Positions 23,476 to 34,615 of a DNA stretch of 64,000 nucleotides are shown in pieces (positions within the stretch are counted from its first letter, which is position 1; the number at the start of each line of letters is the position of its first letter). The translations under genes were made by a program, and so were the position numbers. Under the pieces are notes generated by a model. The model saw only the letters and a program-made list of their open reading frames with translations, had not been told where the DNA came from and did no database searches. This DNA comes from Adineta vaga (lineage: Eukaryota > Rotifera), in contig CP075493.1 of assembly GCA_021613535.1 (NCBI GenBank), forward strand, positions 13,578,001 to 13,642,000. Direction: 5' to 3'.

Positions 23476-25497
23476 TCAATGAATTTTATCAAATCGAACG
23501 ATTCGATTATTATCACAATCGGAAATATAAAGATTTTCTTCAAAATCAAATGATAAACCTTCAGGATATTTCAATTGATTTGATTCACTTCCTTCACCAT
23601 TTCCACCAACAACTATCTCCCCTTCTTCATCTCCTTCACACCATCGCATTATTCGATGATTCCCCCAATCTGCCACATAGATTTGATTCCATTCATCAAC
23701 AAACAATCCTTGAGGTTGATTCAATTGATTGAGACTGTTTCCTTCACCATTTCCTCCAGCCACAACAATTCCTTCATTCGCATCTTTTCTCCATTTCATC
23801 ACACGATGATTCTGTTCATCTGAAACATAAAGAGATTGCTCTTTATTAACAAAGATGAACAGAGGAGAGTTGAGTTGATTTGGTTGATTTCCTTTTCCAT
23901 TTCCACCTGCAACTAATGATCCTTCTTTGTTTTCACTCATGTTTTCTAACTTCCATTTTCTCACTTCATTCTTTTCCCAATCAGAAACATAAATAAATCC
24001 ATGTTGATCCATTGTTAAACCAAAACAAGAAATATTTTGAATGAGAATTTGTTGTTGTTGATCTCGTGACCATTGCATCACTCGTCTGTTCTCTCCATCA
24101 GCAATGATGATTGAATGATTTTTTTGATCAACAATCACATCTAATGGATTATTCAATTGATCTATTCTCTCTCCATGTCCATTTCCACCTGCAATGATTT
24201 GTCCTTGTTTTCCATCACATTTCCATTCAACAATACGATGATTCGCAAGATCAGCAATGAAAATGGTTTTGTTTTCATCAACAAAGATTCCTTGAGGATA
24301 GGAGAGTTGATTTAATTGCCTTCCATGTCCATTTCCTCCCGCAACAATTATTCCATTTTGTTGAAATTTCGTTTCTAAACAAAGAAAAAAATCAATAAAA
24401 AAACTAAAATCTTTTCATTTTTCTCACAATTTAAATAACTTTCCAATATTTTTGTTCATTTAGTGTTCTATAAAAGATTTGCATAACAATATGAATATGT
24501 AAGTGAACATTAACATATCTATTTTCTCTCTTTACTTAATTCTTCATTATCTTAAAAATGTCTAATTGAAGTAAAAGTCAGAAATGAAATGTTTATGATT
24601 GTAAATATGATAAAATAAAACAAAGAAGAAAAAGACATTTGATTATCTAAGAAACGAAATTGTGAAAAGAATGAAAGATTTATCTTAATTAAATTGATAA
24701 GGACAAATGTTAAAGGATTAGCAATTAGTTTTAAACATTGAATCAAACAAAAAAGACAAAATTAATCTTCTTAAAAAAGACGCTTCTCAGTTATTTATCT
24801 TCTATGATCACGCAGTATCGAAGTTTCTCTTAATCATTCGCATAAAGAACATAAAACTACATTGTATTAATTTCACTTGTCTTTTTGTTTTCTATTAGAA
24901 AATTGAAATCTTGAGACATGGGTTTAAAGTCAGTTTTTCATTTCAATCAAACAAGAATTCAAAACTTTCAGCTTACCCTTTCTTGAAATAACTGAAATTT
25001 CCTTAATAAATCCTTGACAATGTTCTCGGATTGAAATATTTGATGGATTATTTAGTTCTTCAGTCATTTGATTTAATTTTCTTTTTAAATCCTTCAAATC
25101 GATTTCGTTAAATTCATTTTCTCGTTGAATTTCTTTGATTTGTTCACTTACTTCACTTAACGTTTTTTAGATGTCTCTAAGAGATGTTTTCGAGTGTTCA
25201 ACAACACGTTGTCGACGTTTTTCCGCTGTTTGTTGAATAATTTGAATGGAATTTGTTTCCCATTGATTAATTCGTTTTATTAATGAATGATTTAGTGGAT
25301 TTTGTGTTTGATCGTTTATCGTATTTCTAAATTGATCATAATCATTGATGATAGAATTTAATTCTTCATTTAATGATTGTCGATGTTCATTGAAATCTGT
25401 TTGACAAAATTCTTTTGAACAACCTGTACACAGAGTTGTAATTTGTTTTATATTTCAAACATTTGAAACATTGTGTTGTGTTGTTTGCCATGGCCAT
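23476..25497 (-). pseudogene. B-box/coiled-coil/NHL gene; NHL exon intact, first exon broken
   Basis: Exon 1 runs 25497-24977 (donor GG/GTAAGC) and exon 2 24374-23476 (acceptor TTTGTTTAG), with a 602-nt intron, longer than in paralogues. Exon 2 is fully open and encodes six NHL blades, from TKFQQNGIIVAGGN to NNRIVRFDKIH. Exon 1 starts normally (MAMANNTTQCFKCLKYK) but has a 1-nt frame change right after KYK; the correct reading QITTLCTGCSKEFCQTD continues in the next frame. A second lesion is an in-frame TAA in LRDI*KTLSEVSEQ (about 25168). Two independent lesions in the B-box/coiled coil and none in the propeller parallel the situation at 12162-13256. Confidence 0.7.
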
Positions 25498-26100
25498 TTG
25501 TTTTGAATTGAAGCTGGTAAGAGAATGATATATCTATCGATGCATTTAAATATTCGAAGCAAATTTGACTCAAGGTAAACAAAAATATTTCGATTATGTT
25601 GGAAAAATTACCGACTGAACAGAGTTCATAATATAAAATCAAGCAAATTAAAATGGATTGATTAAATTTTTTGTCGAATAAACAAAGTTTTGAACATATT
25701 TGTCTTTTTGAACAAAAGAATAACTTTTTAAAGATATTGAATAGATGTCACTAATGTTATAATGTGTATAAAACAGCAGTAATCAGATTTCCTCTAAAAT
25801 AAATTTCAGAAACCTGGAGAAACAAATAGACTGCTCAGAAAGAATAAGCAACGTTAGAGAATCCGTCGAAATTTCTAAACCTATCCTTATCATACTATTC
25901 GACAGAACGAATACGACCAACAAAATAAACTTTCTGAATTTTCCTCGAAGAATACCAAAAATAATGTTTGTTTTTCGATGAGTGTCTAGTTTGTCTCTCT
26001 TTCCTCATAAATGTATAGTTATATACCTAATTATCACAATGATTAATTTCGGAATTCCGCACATCTTTCACTTTGATATATCAATTTCGTTTCATTTTAA
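25498..26100. other. Intergenic
   Basis: Upstream region of the NHL gene on the minus strand; no gene seen. Confidence 0.4.
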
Positions 26101-26154
26101 TTGATTTTTATTCTTGTTCGAATCATCATCAAAGCTTTCACTGCTGAATTGATT

Positions 26155-26418
26155 ATGTCTGGAAAACGTTATAAAACTTTATCCGGTTTTATAGCTAACG
26201 TATCACCACAGTTAAAGAAGGAAAGAAAGAACATAATTGAGGTGAAGGTATTGTCTTCAAACTGGAACAAACACTATGAAGAAAAGATGTTGTTTTTCTT
26301 TGAAAAAACAAAATTAACAAGTACTGTTTATGAAAATGTTCTTGAAGTATATAATGAAAAAAACAACAATTGGTGTTTCTGGGGTCTATCTGAAGATAAG
26401 GATGGCGAATTAAATTAA
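26155..26418 (+). CDS. Small hypothetical protein, 87 aa
   Basis: Open frame from MSGKRYKTLSGF to DKDGELN, with a possible 18-residue upstream extension from 26101. Lys/Glu-rich and partly amphipathic (QLKKERKNIIEVKVL, KMLFFFEKTKL), with a WCFWG pair of Trp near the end. Not recognised; no signal or membrane segment. It ends about 110 nt before the transposon at 26529. Could be a chance frame. Confidence 0.35.
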   Translation: MSGKRYKTLSGFIANVSPQLKKERKNIIEVKVLSSNWNKHYEEKMLFFFEKTKLTSTVYENVLEVYNEKNNNWCFWGLSEDKDGELN

Positions 26419-26751
26419 AATGAACAATGTGTTTTTTAGAGAAATGATATCTTTATGTCATTTGACTTACAATGAACTTTTAGAATTATTTATAAGCAGA
26501 ACGTATACACTACAAAATTATCATGAAGGAGCAGTCATCCTATTCCGAAAAGTTACACATTCCGGAATTGCTTAACTCACCAAAATGACTATGAATCAAT
26601 TCCGGAATTCCTGTCATCCCATTCCGGAATTTCTTATACTCGATTCCTACTGACGCAATCAAATTCCTAGCAACTACTGCCAATTCCGGAATTGCAAATT
26701 TATATGGTATACGCACATAACTATGCATTAGGAGTCCTGAAATATAAAAGT

Positions 26752-27310
26752 GGAATTCCGGAATTCGTGCACATCCGGATTTAGTAGGAAATGCAGGAAT
26801 TCCTGGTCATTCCTACACATTCCGGAATTGCAAATCTATACAGCATCACCACATAACCATGTGCTAGTAGCCATAAAACATAAAAGCGGAATTCCGGAAT
26901 TCGTGCACATCCGGATTTAGTAGGAAATGCAGGAATTCCTGGTCATTCCTACACATTCCGGAATTGCAAATCTATACAGCATCACCACATAACCATGTGC
27001 TAGTAGCCATAAAACATAAAAGCGGAATTCCGGAATTCGTGCACATCCGGATTTAGTAGGAAATGCAGGAATTCCTGGTCATTCCTACACATTCCGGAAT
27101 TGCAAATCTATACAGCATCACCACATAACCATGTGCTAGTAGCCATAAAACATAAAAGCGGAATTCCGGAATTCGTGCACATCCGGATTTAGTAGGAAAT
27201 GCAGGAATTCCTGGTCATTCCTACACATTCCGGAATTGCAAATCTATACAGCATCACCACATAACCATGTGCTAGTAGCCATAAAACATAAAAGCGGAAT
27301 TCCGGAATTC
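26752..27310 (+). repeat. 136-bp tandem repeat, four units
   Basis: The phrase GGAATTCCGGAATTCGTGCA recurs at 26752, 26888, 27024 and 27160, and with one change at 27296, a constant spacing of 136 nt. Units two to four are nearly identical; the first differs slightly. Each unit contains AGGAATTCCT and TTCCGGAA palindromes. Confidence 0.9.
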
Positions 27311-27339
27311 ATGCACATCCGGAATAGGCAGGAATGTGC

Positions 27340-27620
27340 AGGAAATGCAGGAATTCCTGCCAAATCCCAGCTGTTCCGGATGTGCATGATTTCCGGAATT
27401 CCGCTTGGGAATTCGATCGATCGATGAGGATGGTCTTTAGTTAACTAACATTTATTAGCAATTCCGGAATAGGCAGGAAATGCAGGAATTCCTGCCAAGT
27501 CCCAGCTATTCCGGATGTGCACGAATTCCGGAATTCCGCTCGGGAATTCGATCGATCGATGAGGATGATCTTTTAGTCAACTAACATATCTTAGAGGTTC
27601 CGGAATTGGCAGGAAATGTA
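27340..27620 (+). repeat. Second tandem block inside the element
   Basis: Two diverged copies of a roughly 120-130-nt unit with GCAGGAATTCCTGCCAA, CCCAGCT and GGAATTCGATCGATCGATGA (second occurrences near 27480-27560). Its sequence differs from the 136-bp block apart from the CCGGAATT core. Confidence 0.75.
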
Positions 27621-27894
27621 GGAATTCCTGTACATTCGGGAATTGCAAATTTATATGGTATAATCATATAACCATGCATTAGTAGCCATAAAACATAAAA
27701 GCGGAATTCCGGAATTCATGCACATCCGGAATAGGCAGGAATGTGCAGGAATTTGATAGCATTCGTAGAAATGGAACGCAAGGAGTTCCGGATTGAAATA
27801 AGAGGAATTCCGGAATTGAATTATGATTAGTTATGTAGGTTAAGCGATTCCGGAATGTGTAACTTTTGGGAATAGGAAGTATTCTCTCATGAAG

Positions 27895-28557
27895 AGAAAA
27901 GATCATTTATTATAATATATTAATCATGAAAATCTGTCTATTTGATACAGGTAAACGATAGATTGTAATAAATAATTTTATTGAATCGCAGTCTTGATAT
28001 TATATGATTTATGTAAGTATTCAACATTTTGATGTTGAGAATATTTATTAAATAAACGTGAAGAACGATCAATTTTCATGATTGTTATGGTATTGTAGGT
28101 ACTTATCTCAGCTGTCGGCAATTCAATCGCAGCTGATGATATGGTAACAATTTTTGGAGAAGTTCTGAAATTAAGTCTATTAATTAATATACGTCAAACT
28201 TTCCCGTCAGTATTTTCAACAAAATCTACAACTCGTCCCAAAACACCGTTTGCTCAACCGTCTACAACATCAATATTCTTTGGAAATAAATGCAATGCTT
28301 CTGCGAATTGTGTTCTTTTTTCTTTAATATTTAATTCAATATATTCAAAATAGTCGCATCATAATCATAACATAGATGTATAAATATTTGATGATGGAAC
28401 TATGGACTACATTGATAAAAATCTTCAATAGCTATTATACCAATGTTTCCGAAACAAGTTGTATTTGATTGAATATCGATAATCTGTTCTAATCTAGCAT
28501 GAATATGAGTGTGAATAAAATTTTCATTCATACAATGAGTATTTATCTATTTTGAGT
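27895..28557. other. Intergenic
   Basis: A 70-residue plus-strand frame at 28141-28353 (Thr/Ser-rich middle) is unrecognised and not supported as a gene. Confidence 0.4.
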
Positions 28558-29085
28558 CTATCTTGTAAACGGAACAACAGTTCTTTGTGCTACTCTCCTC
28601 CGAAATATCAATGCACAAAGCTTTTGTTTTAATCGAAATAGAAACAAACAAATTGGCACAGGGTTAGAGAATTGCGAGAATGTAAGCCAATACTCTGATA
28701 GTTTATGTAATGATAATCTCATCGAAAACAGAAACTTCAAATCATGATGTAATGATGGAAATAATATAAGGCAGGTCAAAAGTAAGGTAAATGATTGAAA
28801 TTGGAAAAATGTAATTCACAAGTGATTCAAACCAACTAAATCGTTCGGGAGTTAAATTATAATGACAAGGAACATCACAAAAAAAGTATATGAAGGAGTC
28901 ATACATACGTTCACAAGGACAAACAAAAATCAAATAAAAATATGGCGTTCGATGGATATCCAAAACATAAAATGATAAAATAAAAATAAATAACAAGGAA
29001 TAGATAATAATTCAGCAGTTAATACAATTCCAAATAAATTTATTCGCCATTGAGAAGAAAAATGATCTTCCAAGATACCGACATT
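28558..29085 (-). pseudogene. GPCR pseudogene, deleted tandem copy of the next gene
   Basis: Closely similar to the intact receptor at 29376-30314, which lies about 290 nt away on the same strand. The N-terminus reads as TM1 ending LFLFYHF and is joined directly to FWISIERH, removing TM2 and most of TM3. Then YPCER-like loop residues (VCPCERMYD) and WFESLVNYIFP are joined directly to IYLTFDLPY, removing TM5 and the third intracellular loop. The C-terminus (RRRVAQRTVVPFTR) is preserved. Frame changes add to the two deletions. Confidence 0.75.
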
Positions 29086-29251
29086 ATTCTCCCTTGATGT
29101 TCTAAGAGAATAAAATTATAAAATTTTCAAAGTCCTCAAATATAATTATAATGATAGTTAAATATGATTATTTCTGATATTCTGATTAAAATAGATTTAA
29201 AAGAAAAGCGACATTATGTTAGTTTGATGAATTATCAACACGTTTTTGAGG

Positions 29252-29269
29252 ATGTGGGTGGGTGGGTGA
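29252..29269 (+). repeat. TGTGGG/TGGG telomere-like tract
   Basis: ATGTGGGTGGGTGGGTGA, about 105 nt beyond the stop codon of the intact GPCR. Confidence 0.5.
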
Positions 29270-29375
29270 CGGTGATAGTGCACCAAAAAAGAAGTGATAT
29301 TAATCCACTTTCACCCTCAGCCTCATCTATTAAAGTAAATGAAATTACTGGGGTAAATGTGACTCAATTTGAAAT

Positions 29376-30314
29376 CTATCTTCTAAACGGAACGACAGTT
29401 CGCCGTGCTTGTTTTTTCCAAAACATTATTGCACGAAATTTCTGATTCAAGTGAGGTAGAACAAGTAGATTCGCATAAGGGATTAGAATTCCAGGAATGT
29501 ACGCAAGTATCAGGGAGTACTTTGAGAAAGTACTGCTGTTAAAAATATTAACTCCAAACCATGACATAATATTAGCGATAAAAAAAGGCAGATCAAAAGC
29601 AAGGTAGATGATTGAAACTAATATTAATTGAATAATCATTTTTCGTTGACGACGCCAACCGATTGCTTGTTTCAAACGACGTTTTTGTATAAGAACACGA
29701 ATAAATAAACTACAACTAAATATCGCGATCATTAGAACGGGCGAAATATAATTCACGATTAGCTCAAACCAAACGAACCATACAGGAAGATCATGACAAA
29801 GAATACTACACAGATATGAATATGGATCATATATCCGTTCACAAGGATAAAGAATAATCAAATAGAAATAAAGAACTGGTGCATAAAGTGAAACGAATCC
29901 AAATGGAATGTAATGAAATAAAATACGTTGACGTGTTGTTCGAAGAAGATTCAAATAAAAGATCAGAAGATGTCGTTCGATGGATATCCAACACATAATA
30001 TGAAGAGCGCCATACCAAAATCCAAAATCAACATACGCTTGTAGATAACAAAGAGGAATATAGAATAAAGCATAATATCCATGTCGATAGAAATCCAAGT
30101 ACATTGATAAATCAATTGTCACCTGAATAAAATTGTAAATTAACAACAGAATAATCGAATGATTTTGAAAATTTGTTCGTAAAGTTTTCTCACGAATAAA
30201 ATGATAAAATAAAAATAAATAACAAGGAACTGATAATACTTCACCAGTTAATAATATTCCAAATACAGCCATTCGCGATTGCGAAGAAGAAGCATCTTCT
30301 AACGTCGACATCAC
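29376..30314 (-). CDS. Rhodopsin-like GPCR, intact, 312 aa
   Basis: Plasma-membrane receptor with seven helices in one exon: TM1 VFGILLTGEVLSVPCYLFLF, TM2 NHSIILLLIYNFIQVTIDL, TM3 ending in MCWISIERHLLIF (ERH in place of DRY), TM4 around FGFVSLYAPVLYFYLII, an extracellular loop with YPCERIYD and two more Cys, TM5 PVLMIAIFSCSLFIRVLI, TM6 IIQLILVSIIYLAFDLPFFI and TM7 ILAYIPGILIPYANLLVLP. The basic third loop (QKRRLKQAIGWRRQRK) suits G-protein coupling. Short Arg-rich tail ending VVPFRR. Ligand unknown; this short-loop class is heavily expanded in bdelloids. A decayed neighbour copy and a related locus at 37226-38169 share the same layout. Confidence 0.8.
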   Translation of the reverse strand: MMSTLEDASSSQSRMAVFGILLTGEVLSVPCYLFLFYHFIREKTLRTNFQNHSIILLLIYNFIQVTIDLSMYLDFYRHGYYALFYIPLCYLQAYVDFGFWYGALHIMCWISIERHLLIFYLNLLRTTRQRILFHYIPFGFVSLYAPVLYFYLIILYPCERIYDPYSYLCSILCHDLPVWFVWFELIVNYISPVLMIAIFSCSLFIRVLIQKRRLKQAIGWRRQRKMIIQLILVSIIYLAFDLPFFIANIMSWFGVNIFNSSTFSKYSLILAYIPGILIPYANLLVLPHLNQKFRAIMFWKKQARRTVVPFRR

Positions 30315-30689
30315 TCTTGCTTAATGATTTGTGAAGCTCCGTCTCTTGTTTTGTTAACAGAATAAAATAATAATTGCTTTAAAATTTTCTAAGTTTTTTT
30401 ATATGATTATAATTGATGACAAAGATGAGAGAAAACCGATATTATATTATTTTGATCAATTAACAGCACTTTTCCGCCTTTGATTTATTAACGCTTAAAT
30501 AAGCACTATATAGATTAAAAATGTAACTCATTTCCGAGGAACAAATCGGTTTATCAGGCTAACGATAATGCAACATTATTAATGTACTATAAATGAAGAA
30601 TATATGACAGCTTTTCCTAAGGGTTAGAATGTATTCATATCACGAATATCTAAGATTCTTTCTTAATAAAACTTTTTAACTATTCTAAC

Positions 30690-31340
30690 AACATGATTGA
30701 AAACAATCAATACAATATGATCAGGAATGTCCGTAGCAAGATCTCTTTCAACAGTTAATATTGATTCTTACTTGTACTTTTTAGTTTTATCTTGCTTTAA
30801 ACTGATAACAAACATGTCTAATGCATATCTTTTAAATTGTTTATTCTAGTAAACGATTTTGTCATGATATATTCAAACATTATTTGATTTCAAAATAAAA
30901 ATTAAAACGTGAACCTAAAAGAATTGATCTGAAAAAGTTCAATATGGTTCGTATAAAATGGATTTTTATGACCTTGGGAAAAAAACCAACAAATATAACC
31001 TTCCCTCTACCAATTTATATCAAATGAAGAGAAAAAGAGCACATAAACTGAACAAAGATTTTCTTTTCTAACAATTGCTGGTCAAAGTTTCGAAGCATAT
31101 CGAACAACATTTGGACTAAATCCAAGTTATTAAACGTTCTTTTGATTTAATTCCTTCTAAAATATTCTCTTCATTTTAATGATCAAGTTAAAAATACTTA
31201 TAAAGCTTGTTTTCATGTGACAAATCATATTGGTAGTGAAGAAAGTCTTATTGCAGCAAAGAATGCAGCCGATACAAAAACAAGCTGAAGGACAAAAATA
31301 TTTCATTGAACAAGAAGCATTAGTACTTATACTAAACAAT
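30690..31340. pseudogene. Decayed duplicate of the 17.2-18.4 kb region
   Basis: Positions 30690-30820 match the start of the GNAT gene (minus strand, frame broken). Then follow its 5' flank, a large deletion, and from 30900 a copy of the unknown relic at 18110-18440 (AGAATTGATCTGAAAAAG and ATGGATTTTTATGACCTTGG are shared). The copy extends beyond the first one, through AACCATATTGG-like coding sequence reading GSEESLIAAKNAADTK. Order and orientation are the same as in the source. Confidence 0.65.
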
Positions 31341-31360
31341 TAAGTATTTATTAGCGGGTA

Positions 31361-31389
31361 GGTGTGGGTGAATACAAGAGACCCACACC
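31361..31389. repeat. Inverted pair of TGTGGG-type tracts
   Basis: GGTGTGGGTG at 31361-31370 and GACCCACACC at 31380-31389 form a short hairpin-capable inverted repeat immediately after the duplicated block ends. Confidence 0.5.
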
Positions 31390-31816
31390 GTTCTTTTCAT
31401 CAACAAAGAATCTCTGAAGACGAGATAATTTCTTTTGTTCTTGTTAAACGGATTCATTGATCGTTTTTTTTTCTTTAAAACAAATTTTCATTTTAAAATC
31501 GATTGTTAATTTATTTTATAAATATTCGAAAGTTTTTCTCTGAAAATTAATGATTTCACAAATCAATTTACAAATTATCTTCGTTTTTCAATCAATATTG
31601 ATTTTTCCATCGCATTTCAAAGATTTCAATTATTTTTCATGATTTCCACAGAAAATCCTTTGAATTCAAATCAATATTGGATCATTTTTAATCGATATTC
31701 GATTAAAACTAATAATTTTAATGATCAAACAAATTCATTTTTCTTTTTCAAAATAAAAATAAAATCAACAAAGGCGATTTTTGTCAAATTTTTTCGTTTG
31801 AAGTGCAAAGTTTATT

Positions 31817-33374
31817 TCAATGAATTCTATCAAATCGAACGATTCGATTGTTGAAACAATCTGAAACATGAAGATTTCCTTCAAAACCAAATGATAAACC
31901 ACAGGGATGACTCAATTGATTTAATTGACTTCCTTGACCATTTCCACCAACAACAATCTCCCCTTCTTCATCTCCTTCACACCATCGCATTATTCGATGA
32001 TTATCCCAGTCTGCCACGGATATTTGATTCCATTCATCAACAATCAATCCTGCAGGACAGCTCAATTGATTGAGATTGTTTCCTTTACCATTTCCACCAG
32101 CCACAACAATTCCTTCCTTCGCATCTTTTCTCCATTTCATCACACGATGATTCTGTTCATCTGAAACATAAAGAGATTGCTCTTTATCAACAAAGATGAA
32201 CAGAGGAGAGTTGAGTTGATTTGGTTGATTTCCTTTTCCATTTCCACCTGCAACTAATATTCCTTCTTTGTTTTCATTCATGTTTTCTAACTTCCATTTT
32301 CTCACTTCGTTCTTCTCCTTGATCAGAAACATAGAGAAATCCATGTTGATCCATTGCTAAACCCCAACAAGCGATATTTTGAATGAGAATTTGTTGTTTT
32401 TGATCTCGTGACCATCGCATTACTCGTTTGTTCAAGTAATCCGCAATGATGAGTGAATGATTTTGTTGATCAACAATCATATCTGTTGGTCCATTCAATT
32501 GATCAATTCTCTTTCCTTGTCCATTTCCACCTGCAATGATTTGTCCTTGTCTTCCATCACATTTCCATTCAACAATACGATGATTCTTGAAATCATCAAT
32601 GAAAATGGTTTTGTTTTCATCAACAAAGATTCCATGAGGACGATTGAGCTGATTTAAATGCCCTCCTTGTCCCTTTCCTCCCGCAACAATTGTTCCATTT
32701 AGTTGAAATTTTGTTTCTAAACAAAGAAAAGAAAAAAGATTTGTGAAAAAGAAGCAAAGATTTATCTCAATTCGAAGGATAAAGACAAATGTTAAAAGAT
32801 TAAATTAATCTTTTTCAATAAAATAAGAATTCAAAACTTTCAACTTACTCATTCTTAAAACAATTGAAATTTCCTTAATAAATCCTTGACGATGTTCTCG
32901 GATTGAAATATCTGATGGATTGTTCAACTCTTCATTCATTTTTCTTAATTTTTCTCTGAGATCATTCAAATCAATTTCATTAAATTCATTTTCTCGTTGA
33001 ATTTCTTTGATTTGTTCACTTAATTCACTTAACTTTTGTCCGATCTCTCTAAGAGATGTTTTGGAATATTCAATAAGATTTTGTCGACATTTTTCAGCTG
33101 TTTGTTGAATTGTTCGAATTGAATTTGTTTCCCATTGATTAATTTGTTTGATCAATGAATGATTTAATGGGTTTTGTTTTTGATCGTTTATTGTATGTCT
33201 AAATTGATCATAATCATTGATGATAGAATTTAATTCTTCATTTAATAATTGTTGATGTTCATTTAAATCTGTTTGACAAAATTCTTTTGAACAACCTTGG
33301 CATTGAGTTATAAACTTTTTATATTTTTTACATTTGAAACATTGTTTTGAATTATTTGCCATAGCCATTTGCAA
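31817..33374 (-). pseudogene. B-box/coiled-coil/NHL gene with a single 1-nt insertion
   Basis: Exon 1 33374-32849 (start MQMAMANN or MAMANN at 33365; donor A/GTAAGT) is intact. It has a B-box-like module with all Cys (CFKC, TQCQGC, FCQTD) and a long coiled coil. Exon 2 32716-31817 (acceptor TTTGTTTAG) encodes six NHL blades but has one extra G near 32320: YVSDQ should be followed by EKNEVRKWK, and the insertion instead gives GEERSEK and a premature end. Everything else is open. Either the gene died very recently or this is an assembly error. The upstream 230 nt are similar to those of the gene at 39542, and the downstream flank to that of the gene at 23476. Confidence 0.7.
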
Positions 33375-33599
33375 GAAAGAGAAGTTTTAAAACTGAAAAT
33401 GAAAAGATTCATGTTGATGAAGATAAGAATAAAATGCGTTAAAGTCAATAATAATAAGATATAAAATATGTTGGAAAATAAATATGGATGTGTCATATTT
33501 TAATATTATCTGATTATCTTCCTTTTTATCGTGAAAACACATATTTACTGTTGAAAAATCATCTGAAACGAAAGAATGCATATTCGATCATTTTCGACA

Positions 33600-34615
33600 T
33601 ATGAATATTAGCGATTGGGGACAAGCTCTTGAAAAATCTCTTTGAATCATAAATATTCAATTACTAAGAAAGTTGCGTATACGTGGAAATTCATTTCTAT
33701 AAAATTCATTAGTTATTTCTGAAGTAAACTAAACGTTTTGTAATTATTGTCTTGAATAACCCGAGGATGTGGGTGTCTTTTTTCTGCCCTTACTTATATC
33801 CACTCTATAAAAAAATTCGGGAGACGGTCAATTGCTCGCAAAAATTAGGTAGACAAACAAGTAATACCAGGGAATATATGACCACGATAAAGAGCATGAA
33901 TTATGAATACTCGAAAACAAAACTTCTGGTTCAACTTTAAAGGTTCCGTCTACGAAGAAATCCTGCCAAAAATAAGGAATAGTTTATAAATACGTAGCAA
34001 AAAATTACCGTAGCATGGGTGGATGTGGGTTATATTCTTCTCTGCACCCATGGTCACACCCACGCCCACCCTCAAGATTACAAACAATAGGTCATCATGC
34101 ACAAGAACATACATCTTGAACTGCGGTGTTTGACGATGTTGATTAAACCAACCATTGTAGCGGCGACATAAAGAATATTATACTTGACTGTATAAGTATA
34201 TCTGTATTCGGTAAGAAGGCATTGCTCAAAATAAGCCGAATAGATAGCATATCTATAGCAGGTTTCAGTCATCCTATTTTTAAGAGAATCATTCAATGTT
34301 GTTGTCGTAATATAGAAAGGATTGTAATGATCATTGTAAAGTTGCTTCGACTACCAAGCAGCCAGTGAAAAGCATCTGAGCACATACGGATAGTGCCCTA
34401 GTATGGCAGTTGAGAGCACAGCGGTTTTATTTATTTTTTTGAAATCGTCGGGCTCTACCATTGACATTGCCACACAAACAGACAAATTGACAAACTTCTT
34501 TTTTTTTATATGATCCTTCCTGCAGTCGAGGGAATATGGACAAGTGTATTTATTTGTTTATAGAAATAGTCAAAAAATCATTTTAATTGTCTCCTATGTA
34601 AACAATGACATTCAT
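33600..34615. other. Intergenic with three telomere-like tracts
   Basis: No gene supported. GGATGTGGGTGT lies at 33765-33776, GGGTGGATGTGGGT at 34017-34030 and CACACCCACGCCCACCC at 34056-34072 (reverse orientation). Confidence 0.5.

Larger units (their letters stand above)
26529..27886. mobile_element. Non-autonomous hAT-like element with CCGGAATTCC subrepeats
   Basis: Bounded by the 8-bp direct repeat TCATGAAG (26521-26528 and 27887-27894), the target-site length of hAT elements. Inverted termini begin GAG and share CCTATTCC, AAAAGTTACACATTCCGGAAT and GCTTAAC (left 26529 onward, right read inward from 27886). The interior has no coding frame and consists of palindromic TTCCGGAA/GGAATTCC motifs in tandem blocks. 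A related solo terminus is at 19647. No transposase is encoded; a helper elsewhere in the genome is inferred. Confidence 0.75.

Noticed and set aside
26752-27310. CRISPR-like regular repeats
   Set aside because: Units are 136 nt, directly adjacent and without unique spacers; context is a eukaryotic transposon.
34400-34480. tRNA-like look of GCAGTTGAGAGCACAGCGG
   Set aside because: No matching arms or anticodon loop could be drawn; no tRNA gene found anywhere in the window.
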